Notes: generated by a model from the letters alone, not told the origin. Numbered from the stretch's first letter, positions 45,289 to 57,124 are shown. The stretch: 64,000 nucleotides of DNA from Clostridium sp. CAG:440 (GCA_000437215.1 FR898621.1:1-64000), one strand, 5' to 3'. A program made the numbers and translations.

Positions 45289-46083
45289 ATGAGTTTAATT
45301 ATAAATTTTTTTAAAGGAATAGCTATTGGTGCTGGTGCAATATTGCCTGGCATTAGTAGTGGTGTTTTATGTGTAATATTTGGAATTTATGAAAAATTGT
45401 TAGATAGTGTTTTAAGTTTTTTTAAAAATATTAAGCAAAATGCAAAATTTTTGTTTCCAATTGTTTTAGGTGGAATATTTGGAGTTTTAATATTTAGTAA
45501 AATTTTAAATTATCTGTTATATGCATACCCACTTCAAACAAAATCAACATTTGTTGGTCTAATTTTAAGTAGTATTCCAAAGCTTTTAAAAGATGTAAAT
45601 AATAAACATAAATTTAAGCTTAGATATGCATTTTATTTAATATTTGCATTAACTATTGGAATAATAACGGTTTTACTTGAAAAACATATTGTTGTTAGTT
45701 CTTCTTCATATGAATTTAATTATTTTTACCTTATATTATGTGGCTTTTTAATGTCTATTGGTGTAATTGTTCCTGGAGTTAGTAGCACAATTATTTTAAT
45801 GCTACTTGGTGTTTATAGTGCTTATTTGACATCTGTTTCAAGTGTGTATCTACCAATACTTGTTCCTATGGGCATTGGTTTAATAATTGGTTCTTTAATT
45901 TTTATGAAAATTACAAAAGTTTTGCTTAATAAATTTTATGCTCAAACTTTTTATACAATTATAGGTTTTACTCTTGGTTCAATTTTTGTAATTTGGCCAG
46001 AATTTACTTTTGACTTAAATGGCATTATATCTTTTTTATGTATGATGGTTGGTCCTATACTTGCAAGTTTTAACTTAAACTAA
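45289..46083 (+). CDS. DUF368 polyprenyl-phosphate transporter-like membrane protein
   Basis: Integral membrane protein of 264 aa with about eight segments. The two inverted repeats each carry the family motif: GAILPGISSGVLCVIFGIYE (about 18-37) and GVIVPGVSSTIILMLLGVYS (about 163-182). DUF368 proteins have been linked to recycling of undecaprenyl phosphate in Gram-positive bacteria. AAGGAG lies upstream of the ATG. Confidence 0.9.
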   Translation: MSLIINFFKGIAIGAGAILPGISSGVLCVIFGIYEKLLDSVLSFFKNIKQNAKFLFPIVLGGIFGVLIFSKILNYLLYAYPLQTKSTFVGLILSSIPKLLKDVNNKHKFKLRYAFYLIFALTIGIITVLLEKHIVVSSSSYEFNYFYLILCGFLMSIGVIVPGVSSTIILMLLGVYSAYLTSVSSVYLPILVPMGIGLIIGSLIFMKITKVLLNKFYAQTFYTIIGFTLGSIFVIWPEFTFDLNGIISFLCMMVGPILASFNLN

Positions 46084-46104
46084 ATTTACTCTTATTTTTA
46101 AATT

Positions 46105-46134
46105 AATAAAGGGACTTTTCACAGCCCCTTTATT
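46105..46134. terminator. Terminator of the DUF368 gene
   Basis: The stem AATAAAGGG (46105-46113) pairs with CCCTTTATT (46126-46134). Confidence 0.75.
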
Positions 46135-46198
46135 ATCATAAGATTAAATGGTTTAATTATGTATTTCGCAAAATACAATTAAATCACAAATATTTTTT

Positions 46199-47428
46199 TT
46201 ATTTTTTTCTTCTTATTATCCAATCTTTTTCACATTTTATTGGCAATTTTATCATTACTTTTTGCCCTTTTACTCCTGGGCTAATTTCTCCTATTTCTTT
46301 TTGTGTATCATAATCCCATAATTTTTCTATTTCAAATGTATATGCATCTATTTTATTTGGTATTATAATTTCTAAAGTATCTCCTACATGTAATTTATTT
46401 TTTATTTCTACTATAGACTTTTCTTGTTTATATTCAACTACTTTTGCTCCAAATTCATAGTCTTCATTATATTGTCTTCCTGCATATTCTTGTATATCTT
46501 TATTGTTTCTATCATTAAAATAAAATGTTGTAAGTCCTCTTGTTTTTACTTTGTCTAGTTCTTTTAAATATTTTGTATAATCATAATTTTTAGGATTTTT
46601 TATATAGTCATCAATTGCATTTCTGTATGCATTTATTACACTTGCTAAGTAGTATTCTGTTTTTAGTCTTCCTTCTATTTTTAAGCTATCTACTCCCATA
46701 TCTACTATTTCTGGTATTTCTTTTATTAGGCATAAATCTTTTGAAGAAAATATGCTTGTTCCATACTCATTTGTTTCTATTGGCATAAGTTCACCTGGGT
46801 TATTTTTTTCTTCTGCATATAAATTATAGCTCCATCTGCAGCTTTGTGCACAATCTCCTAAATTTGCACTCCTACATGCTAAAAAATCACTTAAAAAACA
46901 TCTTCCAGAAAACGCAAAACATATTGCTCCATGTATAAATATTTCTACTTCCATATCTTTTGGCTTGTTTTCCATTATATATTTTAGCTGATTTTTGTTA
47001 AGTTCTCTTGCCATTATCATTCTTTTTCCACCATTTTTGTACCAAAAATTGCAATCATGTAAACTTACAATATTGGCTTGTGTACTTACATTTATTGGAA
47101 TACTTGGTGCATATTTTTTAAATACCTCCATTATCCCTCCATCTGCTATTATTACACCATCTGGTTTTAGCTCTTCTAATGTTTTTGCCATATTTATTAT
47201 TTCTTCATATTTTTCATCCCATGCAAATATATTAATTGTTACATATACTTTTTTTCCAATTTTATGAGCATATTTTATCGTGTTTACTAAATCATCATCT
47301 TTCATGTCTGCTCTTGTCCTTAATGATAACGATGATGTACCACAATATACTGCATCTGCTCCGTATAAAAATGCTATTTTTGCTTTTTCAAATGACCCAG
47401 CTGGTGCTAATAATTCTATTTTTTTCAT
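46199..47428 (-). CDS. U32-family protein (TrhP/YegQ-like)
   Basis: Protein of 409 aa. U32 features: LLAPAGSFEKAKIAFLYGAD near the start, EIFIHGAICFAFSGRCFLSD and CRSANLGDCAQSCRWSY (about 165-205), which hold iron-sulfur ligands. Relatives hydroxylate tRNA uridine-34 using prephenate, in spite of the peptidase name. The C-terminal domain (about 330-405) is a beta-barrel. Confidence 0.85.
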   Translation of the reverse strand: MKKIELLAPAGSFEKAKIAFLYGADAVYCGTSSLSLRTRADMKDDDLVNTIKYAHKIGKKVYVTINIFAWDEKYEEIINMAKTLEELKPDGVIIADGGIMEVFKKYAPSIPINVSTQANIVSLHDCNFWYKNGGKRMIMARELNKNQLKYIMENKPKDMEVEIFIHGAICFAFSGRCFLSDFLACRSANLGDCAQSCRWSYNLYAEEKNNPGELMPIETNEYGTSIFSSKDLCLIKEIPEIVDMGVDSLKIEGRLKTEYYLASVINAYRNAIDDYIKNPKNYDYTKYLKELDKVKTRGLTTFYFNDRNNKDIQEYAGRQYNEDYEFGAKVVEYKQEKSIVEIKNKLHVGDTLEIIIPNKIDAYTFEIEKLWDYDTQKEIGEISPGVKGQKVMIKLPIKCEKDWIIRRKK

Positions 47429-47485
47429 ATTATTACTTCCTTTTATTTATTTTAACGTTTTTTATTATATCACATTATGATATAT

Positions 47486-47514
47486 TTTACAAATACTAAA
47501 AAATGTGGTATAAT
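47486..47514 (+). promoter_or_regulatory. Promoter of the foreign gene at 47558
   Basis: TTTACA (47486-47491), a 17-base spacer and perfect TATAAT (47509-47514), followed by GAAAGGAAG before the ATG. Confidence 0.75.
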
Positions 47515-47557
47515 AAAGTATCGGTAAATAACCAATTATAGAAAGGAAGTTTTTTAA

Positions 47558-48262
47558 ATGAACAAAAACATTATACGGATCGTCCAGACAGTAAAAGGTA
47601 TACTGATGCTTATAGGAGCAGCAGCACTTATCTTGAGTATGGTTTACACCATACGTGGACTTTTTAAGTCCCAAGACACATTAAATGCTGCAGCGAAATC
47701 CCAAAGCTCGGCAGCAGACTCAGAACCAAAATCATCTGGTTTTTTGACAAAATCTGATAGTAGTTCGTCAAGTAGTACATCTTCCATTTATCCAATTTCT
47801 TATGAAACACCAAATGGAGTTCTTCTTATTAGTGAAGAAGATATTGTTGATGCAGCTTTAGTGGCTGAACATGAAATGGCTGCTAACAGAGATGAGTATT
47901 CTCAAGGATATGTAGACACTATTCAGCGGTATGTTGCAAGCACAATATTTAACCGTGCAGCATACTTACAAATCTCTGTAAAAGAGGCAATTACTCAAGA
48001 GGGGCAGTATCTTGATCTTTATTCATTGGATTACTACCCTCCTGAAAGGACACTAAACAATGTTCTTTCAGTAGCAAAAGGAGAATTTAATTCCAATGGT
48101 GCTGTAATCGAAATGAGCTTTATATCCACAAATGATATATCTGAAGCTCAGGAAATTATGGAAGAACAGATTGGTTCTCCTGTAATTCCGGTAAAAGCAA
48201 TTGAAATGGCAGATGGCAGACTATGGATGACAGCTGCAATAAACAATACTTTTATGGAATAA
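47558..48262 (+). CDS. Membrane-anchored protein of foreign composition with sense CGG codons, SleB-like C-terminus
   Basis: ORF of 234 aa. An N-terminal membrane anchor (about 12-32) is followed by a Ser-rich linker (about 45-75) and a domain (about 88-230) that resembles spore cortex/cell-wall hydrolases (YVASTIFNRAAYLQISVKEA, QEGQYLDLYSL), but without confident catalytic residues. GC is clearly higher than in neighbours. Two in-frame CGG codons occur (47576 and 47927) with normal downstream reading; a shift at the first would end the protein after about a dozen codons. So it is probably a recent acquisition. Its promoter and terminator look functional. Confidence 0.65.
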   Translation: MNKNIIRIVQTVKGILMLIGAAALILSMVYTIRGLFKSQDTLNAAAKSQSSAADSEPKSSGFLTKSDSSSSSSTSSIYPISYETPNGVLLISEEDIVDAALVAEHEMAANRDEYSQGYVDTIQRYVASTIFNRAAYLQISVKEAITQEGQYLDLYSLDYYPPERTLNNVLSVAKGEFNSNGAVIEMSFISTNDISEAQEIMEEQIGSPVIPVKAIEMADGRLWMTAAINNTFME

Positions 48263-48269
48263 TCCTTAA

Positions 48270-48293
48270 CCCCCACCATGTTTTTGGTGGGGG
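48270..48293. terminator. Terminator of the 47.6-kb gene
   Basis: The stem CCCCCACC (48270-48277) pairs with GGTGGGGG (48286-48293) and is followed by a T-rich tract on the plus strand. Confidence 0.85.
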
Positions 48294-48302
48294 TATTTCT
48301 TT

Positions 48303-49334
48303 TTATTTTTCTTCTTTTAAATTTTTTCTTCTTAATTGTCCACATGCAGCATCTATATCTGAACCAAGTTCCCTTCTAATTGTTGCAACAATTCCATGAT
48401 CATTTAAATAATCTCTAAATTTAATAATATTTTCATTTGAACTTTTTGTATATTCTCCATTTTCTATTTTATTTATTGGAATTAAATTTACATGACATAA
48501 CATACCTTTTAATAATTTTACAAGTCTTTTTGCATCTTCCAAATTATCATTATTATCTTTTGCTAAAGCATATTCAAAAGATATTCTTCTATTTGTTACC
48601 TTTATATAATCTTTACATGCTTGTATTAATTCTTCAATATTGTAAGCATTATTTACAGGCATCATACTACTACGTTTTTCATTTGTTGTTGCATGAAGTG
48701 ATATTGATAATGTACATTGTGTATTTTGCTCTGCTAGTTTGTATATCATTGGAACTAAACCACTTGTAGAAATACTTATATGTCTTGCGCCAATATTTAA
48801 TCCCTTTGGATTATTTATAATTTTTACAGCATTTATTACATTATCAAAATTATCTAGTGGTTCTCCTATTCCCATAAATACAATATTAGAAATTCTTATG
48901 TTTTCATCTTGTTCTACTGCTAAAATTTGTTCCACTATTTCTCCACTAGTTAAACTTCTTACAAATTTAATTCCTGTTGAAGCACAAAATTTGCAGCCCA
49001 TTTTGCACCCTATTTGTGAAGATACACAAATGCTATAACCATGATGATAACTCATTAAAACTGTTTCTATTGCATTACCATCTAATACATCAAATAAATA
49101 TTTTTTTGTTCCATCTGATGATTCTTGTTTTTTTAATATTTTAAAATTACATATAGTATAATTTTCTTTTAGTTTTTCTCTTAATTCCAAAGACAAATTT
49201 GTCATATCATCAAAACTTTTTACTTTATCTTGATACAACCATTTAAAAATTTGCTCTGCTCTAAAAGTTTTTTCTCCTATGCTTTTTAGCTCTTCTTTTA
49301 ATTCTTCTAAATTATAATCTTTTATATTTTTCAT
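48303..49334 (-). CDS. rlmN: 23S rRNA A2503 and tRNA A37 methyltransferase RlmN
   Basis: Radical SAM enzyme of 343 aa making 2-methyladenosine at A2503 of 23S rRNA. Radical SAM motif GCKMGCKFCAS (about 101-111), FMGIGEPLDN, SISTSG and the two catalytic cysteines (C109-type in the motif and C-terminal AACGQL). N-terminal HhH-like domain. RlmN/Cfr fold confirmed by the family motif RRELGSDIDAACGQL. Confidence 0.95.
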   Translation of the reverse strand: MKNIKDYNLEELKEELKSIGEKTFRAEQIFKWLYQDKVKSFDDMTNLSLELREKLKENYTICNFKILKKQESSDGTKKYLFDVLDGNAIETVLMSYHHGYSICVSSQIGCKMGCKFCASTGIKFVRSLTSGEIVEQILAVEQDENIRISNIVFMGIGEPLDNFDNVINAVKIINNPKGLNIGARHISISTSGLVPMIYKLAEQNTQCTLSISLHATTNEKRSSMMPVNNAYNIEELIQACKDYIKVTNRRISFEYALAKDNNDNLEDAKRLVKLLKGMLCHVNLIPINKIENGEYTKSSNENIIKFRDYLNDHGIVATIRRELGSDIDAACGQLRRKNLKEEK

Positions 49335-49349
49335 TTTTCCATTCCTTTT

Positions 49350-49913
49350 CTATATATGAAATTTTCTTACAATTACTTCTTTTATATCTTTTGCACTTAG
49401 ACTTAAACTTAATATTAAATTCACTCCAGATATTGTGGTTGCAATAATACTTAATGTTTTATCTTGTACCAGATTTTCATATACCAAAAATATTGGTATT
49501 GTACTTACTATAACAATTAACAACTGATACACCGCATATTTTATATATTTTTTGTGGCTTATTACTGTTAATATTAACATTGTTATATTTGCAATTATTA
49601 TTATTATTGGAATTGATAAATTTACAGACCATGCTTTAAAACCTGTTTTATAATCTATATATACTGTTAAAAGCGATATTGCAATTGTTTGTATTAAAAC
49701 ATGTCCTGCAATATTTATGTTTTTATTTATCGAATATAAAACAGTTACCCAAATATATATAATTCCAGCATTGCAAAGCCCTGCCCAATGAATATTTGGA
49801 GTTGTCATTCTATTTAAAAATACTAAAAATATTCCTAAAAAAACTGATATTATTATTGATATTTTTATAATCAAGTCCATATTTTTTGCATTAATTTTTT
49901 GTGGATATAGCAT
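49350..49913 (-). CDS. DUF6320-like membrane protein
   Basis: Protein of 187 aa with five or six membrane segments. It overlaps the acyltransferase-like gene by 23 bases, implying coupling. DUF6320 proteins occur with alcohol O-acetyltransferase-like genes in Clostridia, as here. The role is unknown; perhaps membrane recruitment of the enzyme. Confidence 0.6.
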   Translation of the reverse strand: MLYPQKINAKNMDLIIKISIIISVFLGIFLVFLNRMTTPNIHWAGLCNAGIIYIWVTVLYSINKNINIAGHVLIQTIAISLLTVYIDYKTGFKAWSVNLSIPIIIIIANITMLILTVISHKKYIKYAVYQLLIVIVSTIPIFLVYENLVQDKTLSIIATTISGVNLILSLSLSAKDIKEVIVRKFHI

Positions 49914-51180
49914 CTAAAACACCATTACTTTCTATTCTTACTTTTATTCCATTTTGGGTTAAAAACTCAAAAAATCTTTTTTCTATACTATTGTCCTGTA
50001 AAATTGATGTAAATGTAAATACAATGTCATTTTCATATGTACATGCTGAACATTTTATTTTTTCTACAGGCTCTGGCGCAATTAACATGAAAAAGTCTTC
50101 TATATATTTTTGGTATTTACCTATTATACCAATTCTACCAATATTTGAAAATGTTATTGTTGTATATTTTCTAATTTCAATGTAACTAAGTCTTACCAAT
50201 ATTTTTTTTAGTGATAATGGTATAACCCTTACAAATGGATTGTTTCCAAGTTTTACATTTGCTGACATTGTTTTTATTATTTCTTCTTGTGTTAATCTTT
50301 TTTTGAAATCTTCTTTTACAAATTTTAAAATTTTATCAAATGTTGTTAAATTATCTTTTTGTATTTGTGCTTCTAATGTGATATATGAAAAAAAGTTTGA
50401 TATTGTTTTTGATTGGAAATATTTTTTTAAGTTTACTGGTATACATAGTTTTATTGGTTTTTTTCCATTATTTTTTTTATAATTTTCTTCATATATTGAA
50501 TAAATTAGTACTGCACTTAAATATTGTGTTACTGTACAATTGTTTTTTTTGCATTTTTCCTTTAAATCATTTGAATCTATTATTTCGTGTATTGCTGAAA
50601 CTGCTCCTAATTTTATTTTTTCTCCTTTTAATATATATGCTTTTTTTGATGATGCATTTGTTTTTGCTTTTTTATCATAATTTTTTATGTAGCTATCTTC
50701 TGAATCATATTCTATTTTTCTACTTGTTCTTATTTCTTCTTCAAACTCTTTTGGATGTGTTAATTCTAAATATGTATAAATTATTTCTTTAAAAAATTGT
50801 GTTCCACTATTTCCATCTGTTAAAGAATGAAATATGTCTATATTTATTTTATTTTGGAAATATGTTACTTTAAATAAATAATTGTTGTTTGTTTTAGGAT
50901 TTATATATTTACATGGGTATTCACGTTCTTTTTCTACTATTGGATCTTTTAAATTTTCTTCAAAATAGTTCCAAAAAAATCCATCTTTCATTCTTACTTT
51001 AAATGATTGGTATTTTTCTAGTGCCATTAATACTGCTTTTTGTAATATTTTTGGATGCACCTTTTCTTTTAAAATAGCAGATAACCTAAATACTGTACTA
51101 TATTTTTTTCCTGCTGATATTGGAAATATTTTGGCAGAATTGTCAAGCTTTCTCCAATATAGTCTATTTTCTTTTTTCAT
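49891..51180 (-). CDS. Condensation-domain-like acyltransferase (alcohol acetyltransferase family)
   Basis: Protein of 429 aa with a two-lobed CoA-acyltransferase fold. The active-site motif HSLTDGNSG (about 125) matches HxxxDG of the condensation/BAHD superfamily, and SNIGRIG appears late as the second conserved region. Alcohol acetyltransferase-like members are common next to DUF6320 and hydrolase genes. The acyl acceptor is unknown; a lipid or alcohol is likely. It lies 34 bases after the alpha/beta hydrolase gene. Confidence 0.7.
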   Translation of the reverse strand: MKKENRLYWRKLDNSAKIFPISAGKKYSTVFRLSAILKEKVHPKILQKAVLMALEKYQSFKVRMKDGFFWNYFEENLKDPIVEKEREYPCKYINPKTNNNYLFKVTYFQNKINIDIFHSLTDGNSGTQFFKEIIYTYLELTHPKEFEEEIRTSRKIEYDSEDSYIKNYDKKAKTNASSKKAYILKGEKIKLGAVSAIHEIIDSNDLKEKCKKNNCTVTQYLSAVLIYSIYEENYKKNNGKKPIKLCIPVNLKKYFQSKTISNFFSYITLEAQIQKDNLTTFDKILKFVKEDFKKRLTQEEIIKTMSANVKLGNNPFVRVIPLSLKKILVRLSYIEIRKYTTITFSNIGRIGIIGKYQKYIEDFFMLIAPEPVEKIKCSACTYENDIVFTFTSILQDNSIEKRFFEFLTQNGIKVRIESNGVLDAISTKN

Positions 51181-51214
51181 TTTACTTACCTTTCTTTTAG
51201 TACAAAGTTATTTT

Positions 51215-52093
51215 TTATTGTATGTCACATACAAGATCTTGATATGCTTTTAATTGCAATTCGTCTTGTTTGTTTATATTATTTATAATCCATATATGTG
51301 GTGCTTGTTCATATTCTTTTATTTGTATGTCTATTCCTTCTTTTTTCGCTTTTTCTTGCAATAAATGTGTATCTGGATTTAATATATCATATGTTCCTGT
51401 ATATATTATTACATTTTTTAGCTTAGATAATGGCCCATTTATTGGGTTTACTAAATAGCTTTTCATTCCTTCTTCATCTCTTGCATATGAAATCCCTGCT
51501 ATTAATAGTTTTTCTTTGTTTAAATCTTTATCATTTTTTTGCACTTCTTTTATTTTTTCATTTGTAAGTGTTACATTTAGCCATGGTGATATTAGAATTG
51601 TTTTTGATGGTAATTGTATATTATTTTGACTTATTTTTTCTGCAAGTGCAAGTGTTATTCCACCTCCTGCTGAATCCCCCATCATTACTAAATTTTTCGC
51701 ATCAACTTTTGATATTATTTCTTTATATAATGGTTCTACCATATTAAACACATCTTTATATGTATATTTAGGAGTTAATGGATAGTCTGGCATTACTATT
51801 GTTGATTTTGTATCATTGGCAAGCTTTTCTAAAAAATCCCAGTGTAAGGTTGTTGCTTCTGCCACATATGCTCCTCCGTGAAAATATAATATTACTTTTT
51901 TACTTAGTTGTTCTGTTTTAGGTTTTATTATAAATATTTTTCTAGACATAAATTCTTTTGTCTCAATATCACAACTTTCATTTGCTTTTTGTGGTATTTT
52001 TGTTTCTATGTCCATTATCATATAATAGCCAAATATCATTACTATTATTGTAATTATTATTGCTATTAAGTTTATTATTATTCTTTTTATCAT
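51215..52093 (-). CDS. Membrane-anchored alpha/beta hydrolase
   Basis: Protein of 292 aa. N-terminal membrane anchor (about 5-25). HSL/esterase-type oxyanion motif YFHGGAYV (about 69-76), nucleophile MGDSAGGG (about 142), catalytic Asp in TGTYDILNPD and His in QAPHIW. First gene of a three-gene operon with the acyltransferase and DUF6320 genes. Substrate unknown, probably an ester at the outer membrane face. Confidence 0.85.
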   Translation of the reverse strand: MIKRIIINLIAIIITIIVMIFGYYMIMDIETKIPQKANESCDIETKEFMSRKIFIIKPKTEQLSKKVILYFHGGAYVAEATTLHWDFLEKLANDTKSTIVMPDYPLTPKYTYKDVFNMVEPLYKEIISKVDAKNLVMMGDSAGGGITLALAEKISQNNIQLPSKTILISPWLNVTLTNEKIKEVQKNDKDLNKEKLLIAGISYARDEEGMKSYLVNPINGPLSKLKNVIIYTGTYDILNPDTHLLQEKAKKEGIDIQIKEYEQAPHIWIINNINKQDELQLKAYQDLVCDIQ

Positions 52094-52159
52094 TTTCTTC
52101 TTTCCTTTTATTTTATAGCATTATTTTACCATGATTTAACTAAAAAGAAAATAGATTAT

Positions 52160-52320
52160 AAAAAAAAAGAAGCTAGAAAATTAACAGCTTTAGTTTAATT
52201 ATATATTCTTCCCAGGGCTCCCCATTATAAGAAAATGTAATTCGTACCTCATACATTTTCTAAAACGGTCCCCACTTGCCCTTCACAGAATATATAATTA
52301 AACTAGAGATTTGTAAATTT
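52160..52320 (-). ncRNA. Structured RNA, possible second 6S-like RNA
   Basis: A perfect 19-bp closing stem (52191-52209 with 52287-52305) encloses an interior loop with GGGGACCG and GGGAGCCC, and an apical AGAAAATGTA/TACATTTTCT hairpin. A weaker hairpin and eight T follow at the 3' end on the minus strand. The core (CGGTCCC, CATAC, ATGT, GGGCT in plus orientation) shares order and spacing with the RNA at 42.1 kb. So the two belong to one class. No promoter is evident, and it could be processed from the splB transcript. Confidence 0.5.
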
Positions 52321-52336
52321 TTTCTAGTCTTCAGTT

Positions 52337-53335
52337 TTATACTACATACATTATTTCATTGTTTGGAAAATATTTTTTCATTTGCTCTCTTAAATAACTT
52401 TCCCCATCTTTTCTTAAATCTGCTTTATACATATATTTTCCTTTTCCTCTTCCTGTCATTATTTCTTTATTGTATAGATTAATAGCATTTGGAAATGCTT
52501 CTTCATTTATTTTTGTATGAACAAAACTATATGTCATAAATATTATTTCAAAAAAAACATCTTTTTTTACTTTGGGGCTTAACTTGCTTTCTAATTCTTG
52601 TATTAATTTTAAATATAATTCTTTCCAATTTTCTACCATTATTACTGGTGCTATCAATATTCCTATTTCATAACCAGCTTCTTTTAGCTTGTTTATTGCT
52701 TCTATTCTTCCCTTTAACCTAGATGTTCCAAATTCTACTTTATTTATTATTTCTTCTGGGTTTACACTCATTCTTATTGTAACTTTTCCATTATGATCTA
52801 CATTTAATATATCATCTACCATATCAAATTTTGTTGGAAATGTTAGTCTTCCATTTGGAGTATTTTTAAAATTTTCTATTGTCCATGGCAAATTATTTGT
52901 TATTGTATTTTCTAATATTAAGTCACTATTGCTACCTATTTCAAATGTTAGTGCTTTATCTGATTTTTGAGCTGTTTTTATTATTTTATCTAACATTTTT
53001 TCTCTATTTACAAATAGTCGTAAATATGCACATTTATTGTAATTACATACTAAATAACAATACATACAAGCTGCTGTACATCCAGAAGATGTATATGGCA
53101 CCAAATAGTCTGATGTTTTATGGTTTGGCACAAAGTTATGTGTCTTTCTTACACCTATTATTAAATTTCTTTTCATATCCATAAAGTCTTTATTTTGCCT
53201 TTTTCTCATTTCTTCTATATTGTTATGATTTTCTATAATTACTTTGGGTGTATCTTCATATTTTTTTAATAAATATTTTCCTAGCTCATAATTTTCTATT
53301 TCTTTTTCATAAAAAATACCTTTCGGTTTAAACAT
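52337..53335 (-). CDS. splB: Spore photoproduct lyase
   Basis: Radical SAM DNA repair enzyme of 332 aa that reverses spore photoproduct during germination. ATG 53335 is chosen for its GGTGAT upstream and the family-like start MFKPKGIFYEK; two upstream ATGs are possible. The iron-sulfur motif CTAACMYCYL and the SplB-specific cysteine environment, plus TFPTKFDMV and VTIRMSVNPEEII, are visible. Consistent with a spore-former. Confidence 0.92.
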   Translation of the reverse strand: MFKPKGIFYEKEIENYELGKYLLKKYEDTPKVIIENHNNIEEMRKRQNKDFMDMKRNLIIGVRKTHNFVPNHKTSDYLVPYTSSGCTAACMYCYLVCNYNKCAYLRLFVNREKMLDKIIKTAQKSDKALTFEIGSNSDLILENTITNNLPWTIENFKNTPNGRLTFPTKFDMVDDILNVDHNGKVTIRMSVNPEEIINKVEFGTSRLKGRIEAINKLKEAGYEIGILIAPVIMVENWKELYLKLIQELESKLSPKVKKDVFFEIIFMTYSFVHTKINEEAFPNAINLYNKEIMTGRGKGKYMYKADLRKDGESYLREQMKKYFPNNEIMYVV

Positions 53336-53377
53336 TTTTATCACCATAAATATTTTAACCAAAAAGTATTTTTTTAT

Positions 53378-54538
53378 TTATCCAAATATTCCTTTTTTCT
53401 TTACAGGTGGTTGTTCATTCATTGTTTTTGCAAGCTCAACTAATAATTCTCTTTGTTCTTTCGTTAGTCTTTTTGGTGTTTGAACATTTACTGTAAATAT
53501 AAAATCTCCTTGTGAAGATCCATTTATTGTTTTAAATCCTTTATTTCTTATGCTAAATTTTGTTCCTGTTTGTGTGCCTTCTGGTATTTTATATTTTTCT
53601 TTACTTCCATCACACATTGGAATTTCTAATTCTGCTCCTAATGTAGCTTGAGTAATTGTAACTGGAATATCACATAATACATTATTTCCTTTTCTAGAAT
53701 AAATACTATGTTTTTTTACTCCAACTGTAATATATAAGTCTCCTTTTGGTCCACCTTTTTGTCCTGGTTCGCCTTCTCCTCTTAGCACAACTGTTTGACC
53801 ATTATCAATACCTGCTGGAATTTTTACTTTTATTTTAGGTTGTTTTCTAACTGTTCCTTTTCCACGGCAGTTATCACATGGTTCTTTTATTACTTCACCT
53901 GTTCCATGACATGTAGAACATGTTCTTGTTGTTTGCATTTGACCTAATATTGTTTTTTGGACTTGTCTTATTTGACCAGTACCATTACATTCTGGACATT
54001 TCATTGGATTTGTTCCAGGTTTTGCACCTGTTCCATGACATATAGTACATTCTTCATTTCTATTTATTATTACTTGTTTTTCTACCCCTAAAAATGATTC
54101 TTCAAATGTAATATCCATATGTAAATTTAAGTCTGCACCTTTTTTTGGTCCATTAGTTGGTCTTCTTGTTTTTCCTCCAAATCCACCACCAAAAAATGAT
54201 GAAAATATATCTCCTAAGTCGCCAAAATCAGAAAAGCCATCAAAACCAGAACCTGTATAAGAATAATATCCTCCCTGCCCAAATGGTCCTTGGCCTCCTC
54301 CAAACCCTTGTGGTCCATCAGGTCCAAATTGATCATACATTTTTCTTTTTTGTGAGTCTGATAATGTCTCATATGCCTCGTTTACTTCTTTAAATTTGGC
54401 TTCTGCTTCTTCCTTATTGTCTGGATTAGCATCAGGATGATATTTTTTTGCAAGTTTACGATATGCCTTTTTTAATTCTTCATCTGTTGCATTTTTATCA
54501 ACACCCAATACCTCATAATAATCTCTTTTTCCTGCCAT
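53378..54538 (-). CDS. dnaJ: Chaperone protein DnaJ
   Basis: Protein of 386 aa. J domain with HPD (about 6-70), a Gly/Phe-rich region (about 75-110), four CxxCxGxG zinc repeats ([32 protein letters not shown]) and a C-terminal substrate domain. It stimulates DnaK ATPase. Two hairpins separate it from dnaK, so it may be expressed at a lower level. Confidence 0.98.
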   Translation of the reverse strand: MAGKRDYYEVLGVDKNATDEELKKAYRKLAKKYHPDANPDNKEEAEAKFKEVNEAYETLSDSQKRKMYDQFGPDGPQGFGGGQGPFGQGGYYSYTGSGFDGFSDFGDLGDIFSSFFGGGFGGKTRRPTNGPKKGADLNLHMDITFEESFLGVEKQVIINRNEECTICHGTGAKPGTNPMKCPECNGTGQIRQVQKTILGQMQTTRTCSTCHGTGEVIKEPCDNCRGKGTVRKQPKIKVKIPAGIDNGQTVVLRGEGEPGQKGGPKGDLYITVGVKKHSIYSRKGNNVLCDIPVTITQATLGAELEIPMCDGSKEKYKIPEGTQTGTKFSIRNKGFKTINGSSQGDFIFTVNVQTPKRLTKEQRELLVELAKTMNEQPPVKKKGIFG

Positions 54539-54572
54539 CTTTTCCTTTCACTCCAATTCACTTGGTCTATCT

Positions 54573-54672
54573 CCATCCAAAAAAAATTAACATATTTTTT
54601 TTGGATGGTAACCATATTCTTTTTTAATTAAAGTAAAAACTTCGTAGCTTAACAAAGTAAGACGAAGTTTTT
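54573..54672 (-). terminator. Two hairpins between dnaK and dnaJ
   Basis: Right after dnaK, AAAAACTTCGT (54635-54645) pairs with ACGAAGTTTTT (54662-54672). Closer to dnaJ, CCATCC-containing arms (54573 on, to 54608) form a long AT-rich stem. On the minus strand both have T tracts, so they may lower dnaJ transcription. Confidence 0.65.
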
Positions 54673-54680
54673 ATTAAATT

Positions 54681-56558
<1,878 letters not shown>

Positions 56559-56589
56559 TTAATTTATATTTTAAAATTTAATAACTTTT

Positions 56590-57108
56590 TTAATTTGCAA
56601 CTACAACCATAGAATGTCTTATAACTTTACTTCCTATTTTGTAGCCTTTTCTATATTCTTGTGCTATTTCTTTTTCGCCTAAATTTTCATCTTGGATGCT
56701 ACTAACTGCTTCGTGTAATTCTGGATCAAATGTTTCTCCTACTGTTTTTATTTCTTCTACTCCTTTTGATTTTAATACATCTTTAAATTGTTTTAACACA
56801 AGTTCTATTCCCTTTTTATAATCTTCATCTTTAGTTTCTACTTTTGCTGCATTTTCTAAATTGTCTAATACTGGTAACATTGTTTCTACAACGTCTGCAA
56901 GTATTGAGTTATATAAGCTTTCTCTTTCTTTTTGACTTCTTTTTTTGTAGTTTTCAAATTCTGCAAGTACTCTTTTATATCTGTCTGTTAATTCTTCAAG
57001 TTCTTTTTCTTTAGCTGGTTTTGTTTCTCGTTTTGTTTCCTGCTTTTTTTCTAATTTTTCTTCTTGTTTTATATTTTCATTTTTTTCTTCCTTTTTCTTT
57101 TCTGACAT
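56590..57108 (-). CDS. grpE: Nucleotide exchange factor GrpE
   Basis: Protein of 172 aa. A highly charged N-terminal extension (about 1-40) is followed by a long coiled coil and the C-terminal beta-domain ending VIRHSMVVV. It exchanges ADP for ATP on DnaK and acts as a thermosensor. It follows hrcA by 16 bases. Confidence 0.96.
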   Translation of the reverse strand: MSEKKKEEKNENIKQEEKLEKKQETKRETKPAKEKELEELTDRYKRVLAEFENYKKRSQKERESLYNSILADVVETMLPVLDNLENAAKVETKDEDYKKGIELVLKQFKDVLKSKGVEEIKTVGETFDPELHEAVSSIQDENLGEKEIAQEYRKGYKIGSKVIRHSMVVVAN

Positions 57109-57124
57109 AGTTTACCTCTTTTCT

